Shown here one piece after another: positions 30,288 to 40,699 of a stretch of 56,142 nucleotides of DNA. Numbering within the stretch: the stretch's first letter is position 1; every line of letters begins with the position of its first letter. The notes beneath the pieces were generated by a model. The model had not been told where the DNA came from, did no database searches, and saw only the letters and a list, made by a program, of their open reading frames with translations. This stretch comes from Gnetum montanum (Eukaryota; Streptophyta; Gnetopsida; Gnetales; Gnetaceae): contig MNCI01006123.1 in the NCBI GenBank assembly GCA_015680685.1, forward strand, positions 2,300-58,441, written 5' to 3'. Position numbers and translations under genes: made by a program.

Positions 30288-32770
30288 GAATGAAAACTCA
30301 TCCTCAAGTTCTTTACAAAATTTAGGAAGGTATGGGATTATTGACTAAGAAAACAAACATACGAACAACACACTAAAAACTAATTGCTCGAGTTTATGAT
30401 TTTACAATGATTCTAAAATTTTGGTGTTCAGGACAACAAAATTGAACACTAGGAAAAAATTGACAAGCATATTTCCTTTTATAATATGAAGATAATGAAA
30501 AAGATCAAATGGTCCTAGGTGGTGAAGGCTCTTGAGGTTTCGAATGGCCTTCTTCTACTTTGGATGCACGTGGTGGTTGAGGTGGTTGTGGCTATCCTAC
30601 AAAAACTACAACTTATGGTGGAAGATGAATGGCATCCAATAGTGCCTTCATCTTCTCCTCCTTACTTCACGAATCATTCACCGTCCACACTGCATCACAA
30701 ATGTGGGCTAGAATGGGAATATTCCATGGATAGGACATTGTTAGAAATAGCTCCTTAACATTCATGAACCAAGTAATGAATTGTTTACATTGAATATTGA
30801 ATGCTCTAAGTGCATGCACAGCTCTTGGTAATCATTCATTCTCTTGGCTAGGTTCTTAGCGGTTGATTTTTGATCAATGAAATTTGCTTTGAGAACCTCA
30901 AGTTTGACATTGGCAATCTCAAGCTTCTTCTTGGTGTCTTTGTGATGCTTGAAATTTACCTTGTATAGCAAGTACGAGCTAGCCACTTGCTTCTCCAATT
31001 TTGACTATTGCCTTTTTCAACATCACTAAATTTGCATAATGGAGATTGGCAAGCTCTATGTGCTCCATTATCTCCTCGATCTGTAGTTGTTTCATGTGGA
31101 TCTTCAATTTGTTATACTCATTGAATCCATCAAAGATAGGTTGCTAGACATCACCTCCTTCCTTGAGCTACTGGAGGGCCTCATTGATTTTTACCTTTTT
31201 TATTTGAATGTGTTTTTCATTAATTTCTTTTATATATATTGACCTAATCTCTGTAATGATACTTGACTCTCTCAAATTTAAGAGCCTTTTTTTTCTTGGT
31301 GACTATGTCTATTGTAGATTTTTGGTAAAGGGCTTAGACTTCCTTCATGGAGAGATTTCTATTTTTTGCTACCAACCTTCTCAATTCATTATTTAATTTG
31401 GCTAGCTACTCCTGTTGTTGATGGATAAAATCTTGCTTTTTCTGCTTATGCACATCAACATTCCACAGGCGATGATTTTTTTGGTCAGAATTGCATTCTC
31501 ATGGTGTGTTTGGCTCAAGTTCTTTTGAATAGTGTATGTTCTAACAGTGGTCATGCAATGGTTAAAGATGATCATATCCTTTGCATTTTCAACCTTTTTG
31601 ATCTTTTCTTCAAGCTATTTGAAGGCTTCATCATGTGTTAGTCTAGAGTTGAGAAACACAAGATCAGTAAGGTGGGCTCTTAATTTAGCAACCTCCATAG
31701 CCAGGCGTTGGTTTTTAGCTTGAGCTGTTTGAAGTTGCCCCTCCAATATGATGAATTTTCCCCTTGCTTCAAGTATCTCTAATTGGGTTACAATGATTGT
31801 ATTTGTAAGGTTAAAGATATCTAGATTTGGTTGCCTAGTTACCACTAATTAGTCCAGTAGCTCCTTTTGCTGGGCTGTACTCAATCTACCACTAAGGGTT
31901 TTTATAGATGTCTACACATATCTAAGTGTAGATTAGTTTTGTATGGATGCTATTGGTGCATTCAATGCTTCAGAAATTCTATTAGCATCTACCTCTATCA
32001 CTATCTAATGCCCATGGTGTTGCATCACTAGGACACTTGCCCCCTTGCCCTCCTCTAAATGCATTGAAATAGTAGCAATGTTCCTAGAAATTTTTGGGAA
32101 TTGCTACTATTGAAAGAGAGATACTGTTACCTATTAAGTGTTGGAATTTGATCTTGCAGGTAGCTATGTTCTTTGGGTTGAGAAACATAGCCCATCTCCT
32201 TTCATTTGGCTGATGGTTCGAGCTACTTCATTGAGGTGGCTCATTGCTAGAAAATACATAAATAGATCACCACCACTTGTTCTTTCTCACTACTCCTACT
32301 CTTGCAAGAGCTACTCTTAGACCTCATGCATGTGCTTAAGGGTGGTGTAGGCCTCTAGTGTTTTTTCATGAGTAGGTGGTGGATGTGGTGGTTTCTACTC
32401 CTCTCTTGGATGACTTTAGTAGGCATCTTGTCCTTCATCATTTTTTCCAAGGAGGCATTTAGGGCATGTTGGATGACATCATTTATGTAGGATGTTATTC
32501 CTCCCCTCTTGAATAATTTTTGGATGAGCCATGGGAAGGGAAGTGTCTTCCTTCCATGTTCATTTTCTTTAAACCACTTCTCTATCTCAAGATAGATTAA
32601 TTGTGGAAGGTTGATAGGGAATCTACCACTTAGAGCAGCACACACATGGGTGGAGAAAGCTATGATCTTTCTTGGCCTCACCATTGGATTAAGGTGGAAG
32701 GCTACAATCTTAAAGTATGCATGCTTCACCATGGTAAGTGCACCAAACTCCTAATGATCAATCCCATAAC

Positions 32771-32775
32771 ACTGC
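32771..32775 (+). other. Target-site duplication of the solo LTR, left copy
   Basis: ACTGC, repeated identically at 33824-33828. Confidence 0.85.
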
Positions 32776-33823
32776 TGATGAGACGTGATTCGCATGAGCC
32801 ACGATATCGTGTACGTGATATTGCGACCATCGCGATATCATGTCGTCCCTTGCAATATCGCGTATGCGATATCATGGTCCACTGCCATATCTATAAATAA
32901 GAGGCAGCTCTCCCTTGTTTCTCCATACTGAGTTAGAAGTAGGGAAACTCTGGTAGTTTGATCACTCCAGAGATAGAATATTTTCCATGTGCTCGTAGTA
33001 GGAGTCCTAAAGTGAACGGATCTTTATTCGAGCAACATTGTACCTGAACACAAGTTGTGTAAGGAAATAAATACAAACTTCCTAGATAAACCTTGCAGTG
33101 TGTGGAATAGGATTTTATTTATTTTTTTCTCTCTCACCCTTAAACTCCTAGAATGTGGTATGAGTACGACTTGATTACGAGCATCTAAGGATGTGTACGG
33201 TTAGTCAAGGAATTGGCTGCTCATCGCAACGTGGTATGAGTACGACTTGATTACAAGCATCTAGTGTGACTACTTGGTAACCCAGTGGCATATTCAGAAT
33301 CTATGCTTGGTAATCCCAGTGGTAGTTGTGCACTGGATGTGTACAGATAATCAAGGAATTAGCTGCTCATTGCACTTAGGCTAGATTAGCTTTCTCAACC
33401 CTTTCCTCCTAGTTAAGTGCCTCAGTATGACCACTTCGAGCACGTGCGTTACGCGTGGTGATCCTAGCAACGATTAGCGTTTGGTAGCCGCGGTTGCATC
33501 GGTTCAGGGTATGTACAGTAAGTGGGAATGGATGATGACGCTAGGTAATTTAGACTTAGTCATTAGTTAGAGTTAGCAATTAGTTTCTCAACCCTTCACC
33601 TCAATAGCATAGGAGATAAAACATAAAAGATATAAAAATCATATACCTCGGACTTACTTAACCATACACCGTGACAACTACAAGTAAGTATGGGAAGACA
33701 ATGAATGATTAACCCCAGGTATTCCATGGGGTGTGTAGGCACTTAGTCTGTGGAGTTCGACCAGATCATGCGTGCTACGCTCGTTTCGTATGGTTGAGTG
33801 TAGGGGTACCTCGCCACTCATCA
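32776..33823 (+). repeat. Solo LTR of element C family, mosaic
   Basis: 1048 bases, TGATGAGACGTGATTCGCAT to CGCCACTCATCA, with a perfect ACTGC duplication and no internal region, so the rest was probably lost by LTR-LTR recombination. Five GATATC-like cores (about 32800-32880) precede the TATA box. It is longer than the C LTRs because of an extra tract at 33152-33390 resembling the LTRs of A and E. Confidence 0.9.
32892..32899 (+). promoter_or_regulatory. TATA box of the solo LTR
   Basis: TATAAATA within CTATAAATAAGAGGCAGCTC, about 115 bases after the LTR start and right after the palindrome array. Confidence 0.65.
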
Positions 33824-33828
33824 ACTGC
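33824..33828 (+). other. Target-site duplication of the solo LTR, right copy
   Basis: ACTGC. Confidence 0.85.
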
Positions 33829-34410
33829 TATGTCCATTCTTTCTTGATGCCAAGATCTTCCTACATGGGGATGTTAGCAAGGTTGGCCCAAATTTTTGGT
33901 AATCCAAGGGCCTTTACAATGGATTTCATTGAGTAGGACACTGAAATGTCCTTGATCTTAATCATTGAACCAGCCTACTAATTGTTTTAAAACAAGTATG
34001 TTTCTTCCATGTTCCACACCCTGTGGAAGTGATTGTGGGCCACATGGGAGAGTTTTTCAATTGAGTTTTGACTTCTGGTAGTGTGAACTCTAAAAAAGGT
34101 CTAAAGTCTAACTCTTGGAGCATGGACTTCTGGACCTCCTTGTTTACGATTTGCTTGGGGTAGGCTTCCATCAAGGTAACCTCATGGTTTAGTCTAAGTT
34201 CAGGTGCCTCATCTTGGTGAGACTATTCTGTTACTACTACTTCTTTAGGAATCTACTAGATAGATTCCACTTTGGGCTCCTCCCAAAGAGGTTCCATTGC
34301 ATCAGTCTATTCTTGTTCATGGGACTATTCTTGGCCCCTTCCTATTCATGGTAGTTTTCCCCTCGATTAGGATGGTCCTCCCTCTTGTGTGTGTTTTTCC
34401 TTAGGTACCA

Positions 34411-36468
34411 TTTGTGGTCACAACACAACCAAGGCTTAGCATACAATGTGTAACTTATAATATTTTAGTACCTTGTCTCATTGGATAGTTACACTTGGGT
34501 TAAGTTTGAACCATGGTAGATTAATTATTTTATTATTATTTTAATGATTTTTTAACTTAGAATGTTACCAAAGCTTGTTGGAAGGGTTTACCTTTCATAA
34601 ATTAATGTTTTAATGTTGGTTTGTTAGTTAAACCTTTGTGGGAGTTAGAGAAATTTTGAAATTTTTTTGTCAAAACTTAAGGTTTGTGGTCCCCACGACA
34701 AAGAGCTTACCTCTAGTAGCTACAATGTTGAAAAACAAAGTGAATTGGATGAATGGGTATGAAGATATGGCTCTTAGAAGGTTTTAGGCTATGGAAAATT
34801 CAAAAACTCCCTCCACATTTATGAGAAAATGTGAAAATTGACTAAGGATCCTTGCGTACTTATTGGCATTTTTACCTTACATTGATAGGGTCTCATCGAT
34901 GGGTGTGATGCATATATAGGGTACCATCGATGGAGCTATTGTGGAAAATTTTTCACATTAAATATCTTGAAAAATACAAGGAGCTTTTGCATGAAATTAG
35001 AGTCTTCGAAGAGCTAGAAAAGCCATGAACATGATGAAATACTTGAAGAGGGCTAAGAAGTTCACAAATTTTGAGAAATTAGGGGGAGAATAAAATCTTA
35101 TGGAGAAATGCTTTAAGGAGCACATAGTTGGATGCAACCGATAGGGCACACAAAGGATTTGACTATGAAAATGCCTAAGGATAAGGAACTTAACTAGCCC
35201 AACTAAGAGATATGCAAGTGGGTCCTCCCCATAGTAAGCTCATGCTATTTTTTCCTTTTCATATCCTTAAACCATGGAGTCTGTGGGTCCCATAGGTGAT
35301 GAATGGTTATGAAAAGTTAAGGATCGAATATGGAAGAATCTACCTAAGAATTTCAACACATCAAACTAAGACATTAAACAAGACATGGAATTTGACAATG
35401 AGGTGAGTTATGAAAAGAATTGATGGATGAGAGAGAAGGTCGAATGGGGTTCCTAATCATGGTCACATGGAGTCACTTGTGGATTTGATAGTTAAATGAT
35501 CCACTAAAGTCCATCTTTAGTCCAGATCAAAACCAACCACTTTTAGTGACTTTGCATCACTGCTCTAAAATGAGACCATCCCCTTGAGACATAAGAATGC
35601 TCCCACAGATCAATCATCATTCCTTATTGGAGAAGAAAAGAGAAGTAGGAAGTGAAAAAGGGCATTAGTTAGAGGGAACCTTTAGGCATGGATAACATGT
35701 CTTTCTAGTATCATAACCAGTGCTTGTAGCGTATTATTTTGTCTAAGGAATGTGCTTTGAATTTTCATCATGTTTTTTAAAATTTTTTATGGTTTTTATG
35801 TATTTTCAGATGGGAACCACACCATGCAAATACTTATTAAATTCTTATTATTGGTTGATACAAAATGGTAAGAGATCCATAAAAACACAATTGTACTCGA
35901 GTAAGTAGAAAGGTACAAAGAGAATTGAATCCCCTTGAAGTCACACCCCTTTCAAACCTTTGAATCTTTCCCAAGTTTGGAAACTACCAAGGTCATGAGT
36001 TCATTAAAGTTAATTATTAAAAGAGGAACATCATGATTCCAAAATAAGAAAGACCATAGAGTTTGTGGATGGGTGAATGATGTGGACTCATTACTTGTTC
36101 CATGAAAAAGAAACTTTTTCTTAGTCATCAATCATCAAAATTCAAAAATATAAACTAGACTTTAGCAATAAAAAAGGTTAAGTACAAACCACCATTAGCA
36201 AATAGCTATATCATCATGGTGTCCTACTGGCAACAAAATACTTTATTAGAAAACAAGAAGAAAAGTTCACACTAAAATAAATTAAAATATAAAAGAAATT
36301 GAAAAATATTTAGAAAGTCTAATGATGTTGTAAAAAAAAAAACTATAAAAATAATAAAGTGTAAAATAAAAGATGTAAAAATAAAGAAAGTGTAAAATAG
36401 AAAAGTGCAGAACAAAAAAAAGGGTTCAAAAGCTGAGGAGTCACTTTAATTGGTTAGCATAGATGGAC
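34411..36468 (-). other. 3' non-coding region of element D
   Basis: No protein motifs. Blocks at about 34950-36290 match C 18830-20000 and B 25500-25990. A T-rich sense tract lies at about 36425-36290, right after the internal purine box. Confidence 0.6.
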
Positions 36469-36487
36469 ATCTTCCCCATGACTAAGT
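36469..36487 (-). promoter_or_regulatory. Internal polypurine box of element D
   Basis: The minus strand reads CTTAGTCATGGGGAAGATG, after the integrase end, close to the terminal tract TTCAGTCGTGGGGGTATGATG. Confidence 0.5.
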
Positions 36488-36582
36488 TGGAAGGAGGAGA
36501 TCCAAAAAATTAAGCAAGGCTATTCATCTTTTAAGGTGTTGGCTACACTGGCTTGTTTAGGCTCATGGAAAGGTTTAAGTTA

Positions 36583-37790
36583 TTACATGTTGACTAGTTG
36601 CTTCTTGTTTGGGCTCTCAGGTCTGTAGATCAACATGGCCTTAGAAGGAAAGGTTTCATAAATGATATAAGGCCCTTCCCATAATGTTTGAAACTTAGTT
36701 TGTTGTGGCACATGTGTGGGGTTATGGTAGAGGATCTTATCTCTAGGTTGAAATTTTACTTTTCTTATTCTAAGGTCATGATGTTTTTTGTTGAATGCCT
36801 TATGCACTTCATTTAATGATAGGGCCACCAATATATTCTCATTTAGCACATTAAGGTTAATTAATCTTTCTTTCTGTGCTAGGCTACTGTCAAGGTCAAG
36901 GTCACAAGTTTTTGAAAGTGTATAGAGCTTGGATTGAATTGGAAGAATTGGTAATTTTCTGTACACCAACTCATAGGGAGAATAGCCTATAGGGAGTTTT
37001 CATGTTGAGCGGTATGCCCAGAGGGCATTGTTAAGTTTTATGCTCTAGTCTCTCCTATATTTACTTATTGTTTTGGTTAAGATCTTAGTGATCTTATTTG
37101 TAACCTCTACTTGACCATTGGCTTGGAGGTGCTAGGGTGTTGGTAGTTTATGTTTGACTGCCCAAGTGTTACATGAGCTTGTAAAAAGCAACATCTATCA
37201 AATGAGTACCATTGGTAGAAATTAGTGCACATAGCACCAAAAACCTATTTATAACATTTTGTTGCACAAACTGAGCAATAGTGGAAGATGTACAACCAGT
37301 GATGGCTACTACTTCTACCCCATTTTGTACAATGGTCAACAATGACTATAATTTATGCCTTCTCATTTGACATGGGTGTAATGGGGCTCATGAAGTCTAT
37401 GCCCTAGATGTCAAATGGTTCTAGTGGTTGGCTCCACTATTGAGGTCACTCCATTTAAGCAGTCATCTTACCATCTCATTAATAGTGTTCACAAGAGTAG
37501 ATGAAGTGGTGAGCATCCTTGAAGATTTTTGGCTAATAATACCCTGACATCAAGGTCTTATTGGTCATGAACTTAAAATTTTTTTTGTATGAACTAAAAA
37601 AGTTTAAGTTCATAAAAAAATTTTAAGTTCATACCTACATAGTGGCCCCACAAGGGCCCTCATGAGCATCTTGGAGAATGTATAGTTGGTTAGCATTAGG
37701 AACACACCAATGAACTAGGCCATCGACACACACCTTGTAAAGGTGTATGTTAATATCTATGAAACATTTGGCCTGATGAGGAAACTATTG
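36583..37790 (-). pseudogene. Element D integrase
   Basis: Sense reading gives the zinc-domain area (DAHEGPCG near 37670), then decayed core segments (for example YHLQANGQVEVTNKITKIL near 37105, where the catalytic Glu follows the NGQ motif), ALWAYRST and KLPIGYSPYELVYRK (about 37030-36960). The intact 36969-36583 run carries AFNKKHHDLRIRKVKFQPRD and GPYIIYETFPSKAMLI. A 66-base foldback at 37567-37632 interrupts the sequence after the zinc domain. Many stops and frame changes. Confidence 0.8.
37567..37632. repeat. Small foldback (19-bp perfect arms) inside element D integrase
   Basis: ATGAACTTAAAATTTTTTT (37567-37585) and its exact reverse complement (37614-37632). The inner loop itself contains ATGAACT...AGTTCAT words. 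It disrupts the integrase frame and has no counterpart in B. Confidence 0.7.
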
Positions 37791-37999
37791 TTTCTTCTAG
37801 TGGTCTAACTCTTGTGGCATCACCTAAGTGAAAAGATAAGTGAGGATGCCATTGTATCATGTAGGTTCATTGGGCACTTGTTCATTTATTGCATTGACAA
37901 AGAGGAGTTCATTTGGAAATTGATAAAAAAGTGGGCTCTCCTTCTCTATTGTCCCATCATAACCCAAAAAAGTGATCAGTGATCATGTTCTTAATTCCC

Positions 38000-38470
38000 T
38001 TTTGATTTACCATTGTAAGATCACAAGCCATCATATGACATGGGGGCTCATCATTGGTTTGTTCATGAGGAAATGAATGAAACTATGGTCATTATGCACA
38101 AAGGCCTTGTACCCAAGCATATAGTATTTGAACTTCTCAAAGGCATACACCACTACCATTAGCTCTTTCTCTATTGTGGTGTAGTTTAGATGTGTACCCA
38201 AAATACTTTAGCTTGCGTAGTGGATGTAATAAGGACATTTTTGATTATCTAATTACATAAGCACTACTCCCAAGGTATAGTTTAATGCGTTAGTCATGAT
38301 GTAAAATAGATGGAACCAATCAAGTGCTCATAGAATTGGAGTTTCTAAAAGTTTCTTTTTGAGTTGTTGGAATGCCTTTTCACATTTCTTGATCCATACA
38401 AATGAGGCATCATTCTTTGTAAGCTCGAAAAATGGTTTAATGATCTTAAAGAAATTATCTATGAGTCATC
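38000..38470 (-). pseudogene. Element D RNase H
   Basis: Sense reading: NDASFVWIKKCEKAFQQLKK (about 38410-38350), LNYTTIEKELMVVVYAFEKF (about 38200-38140) and FVHNDHSFIHFLMNKPMM (HTDH landmark changed to HNDH). Colinear with B 16343-16720. Stops present. Confidence 0.75.
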
Positions 38471-38479
38471 GTTAGTAGC

Positions 38480-39150
38480 TAGTGTGTCCAAGGAATGATC
38501 GGACATCTTTAATAGTTTTTGGCTGATAGGTTATTCCTAGGATGACCTTGATCTTTTCAGGGTCCATCTTAATCCTTTCTTGAGAAATTCTATGCCCAAG
38601 CATAATGCCCTTCTAGATCATTTGATGGCTCTTTTGCTAATTGAGCCAAAGATTAGTCTCCACACACCTTTTAAGTACTTACTCAAGATAGTCTATGGCT
38701 TGCTCAAATCTAGCACCATAGGTGGAGATGTAATCTATGAAGAATTTCATCCTGCTACCAATCTGCTACTGAAAAATGCTAAGGAAAAGACATTGGAAGG
38801 TGGTAGGGACATTGCATAGACCAAATGGCATCTTTATATACACAAAATTTTTGTAGGAACTTATGAATGTAGTTTTGGCTTGATCATTTGGTGCAATTTT
38901 AATTTCATTATAGCCACTATAACCATTCAAAAAATTATAGAAATAATGCCTAGAAATAGTGTCCAACACCTGGTCCAAAAATGGCAATGGAAAATGATCT
39001 TTGTAGGTTATCATGTTCAATAATCTAAAATCAATATATATTCTCCACTTGCCATGTTTCTTTGGCACAATTATAAGTGAGCTAATCCACTTGCTATCTG
39101 TAATTGGATAGCTGAATCCCATCTTGAGGAGTTATTCAATTTCCTCTTTG
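38480..39150 (-). pseudogene. Element D reverse transcriptase
   Basis: The best-preserved RT here: a 118-residue run (39122-38766) with SKWISSLIIVPKKHGKWRIY, FRLLNMITYKDHFPLPF, YNFLNGYSGYNEIKIAP and FVYIKMPFGLCNVPTTFQ. These are the fingers and palm motifs of Athila/Tat-type gypsy RT. After a stop, the YxDD-box region reads FFIDYIS, so the second catalytic Asp is lost (B keeps VFMDDFS). The connection reads LGHRISQ and SFLGHTSY. This copy supplies the segment missing from B. Confidence 0.85.
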
Positions 39151-39655
39151 ATGATTTACTTCAATTTGGGGTTTAGTTGTCACTATAGCTACCTCTTTGG
39201 CTTGATGGAAGGATTAGTATAGATGTGATGCTAGCATATCCTAGGCTCAATCCGAATGAGTTCAAGATATGACCAAGCAAAGGCTGTTGGCCATTTGTTA
39301 ACCATGTTCAAAAATTTCTCTTTCTACTTAGGAGAAAGGTTAACATTGATTATCATTGGGTTACCATTTTTAAAGAATGCATATTCCATGCTGTTAGGTA
39401 GAGTTTTTAACTCTAAGGGCTTCTATTTGAAATTTTCAAGGATTTTCAACTCTCCCCAATAGGTATCATCAGGTTCATCATTATAGAGTTGGTGATGAAA
39501 TTGCTTCAGTTCATCCATTCCTGCAACATGGGCACTAGTTAGGCTCTCAATGGGTTCCATGTAGAGTGTGCTACTTTTAGGATTAGCTATTAGCCATTAG
39601 GTATCCTCTTTCTTTGTAGCTACTATGTACAAGCACCTTTGAATTTTAAATTCAT

Positions 39656-40197
39656 CTACATACTCTCTACATTCTTTGATTGATGTGCTTTTGATAGAAA
39701 ATAATTTTTGCACATAGTTGCACCTTGTATCACTATACACGATGCATGAAACTTTTTTCTTCTTGATCTTTTTGAATGCATTTTTTTGAAAATTTTCAAG
39801 GAAAGATCTTTGATTGAGTGCTTAGCCAAGCCATTCCCATGATAATTGGGACATCCCCCTTGCAATTGCTAACACATATCACTAGGAAATTGGAAGGATA
39901 GGACCACCCATAAATAGTGGTCATAATGTCCTCCACTAATCCTCAAGAACTAGTGATGGACTGATTTGCCAACTCAAGATGAATGTTACTCTTCTTCAGT
40001 GAAGGTAGGTTCTAGGGTTTGTACATCTCATGAGAAATTATATTGACACCAAAACCTAAATCTAGAAAAGCTTTGCAAGGCTCATTCTTAGAAATTTGAA
40101 GGTAAGTGAGAGGACTTTCAGGGTTAGATAATTTCCTTAGAAGGTGGCCAACCTTTATCCAATTGATTACTACATGGGTTGACATGACAGTATGCAC
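39656..40197 (-). pseudogene. Element D aspartic protease region
   Basis: The 40197-40012 run contains VINWIKVGHLLRKLSNPESP, LTYLQISKNEPCKAFLDLGF and GVNIISHEMYKP, with active-site DLG, a form common in Athila-type proteases. A stop follows, then NLPSLKKSNIHLELANQSI, VEDIMTTIYGWSYPSNFLVI and VPIIMGMAWLS (about 39855-39825). The end (SIKDLSLKIFKKMHSKRSRR) is basic. Colinear with B and C. Confidence 0.8.
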
Positions 40198-40699
40198 TTT
40201 GGGAGGTGTTTAGTTAAAAGGGGGCTTGAGTGGATTGGGTGCAAAGGATAAGGAAGAAGTAGGATTTTTAGCCACATGGGTTTGTGAGGACTTTGTAGGA
40301 CTATTGGTTTGGAAAAATGATCATTTCAGGGTCTAGGTTCCAAACCACTTGGCTTAGGAGACAACTATAAGTTAATAGTCTTGGTAGCGGTACATTGTTG
40401 TGGTTGGATTTTCATTGATGGAGTAGATGGTAATTGGGTTAAGGATAGAGGGACATGAGCAAAAGGATGAGAACGATGATAATGATATGGGGACTCCCCT
40501 CTTGGAGATGGAGAATGAGCTCTATAGTACTATAGAGGGTAGTAGTGATGCTAGAAAGAAGTGTGACTAGAAGAGTCACGTGGAGACATGGGTTGCTAAA
40601 CATAGTATCTATATGGATTTGGCTATCTATAAGGGTACTACTACCTAGGTGGTGGCATCTCCCATGAGTGTGGATGCTACCATTGATGATACTACTTGA

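Larger units (their letters stand above)
30500..34410 (-). pseudogene. Accessory reading frame downstream of integrase in element D
   Basis: Decayed long frame in the element's sense direction, interrupted by the solo LTR. It opens near MVPKEKHTQEGGPS (about 34407), then PKQIVNKEVQKSMLQELDFR (34160-34090) and KIKDISVSYSMKSIVKALGL (about 33955-33895). After the solo LTR, 32732-32355 gives a long run with MVRPRKIIAFSTHVCAAL, FPINLPQLIYLEIEKWF and TLPFPWLIQKLFKRGGI. A coiled-coil-like Leu/Lys/Glu-rich tail follows (31845-31615, 30998-30762). The middle resembles the 'putative plant transposon protein' frames found near Athila/Tat-type elements. That assignment is from memory and not certain. It is not seen in B or C. 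Confidence 0.55.
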
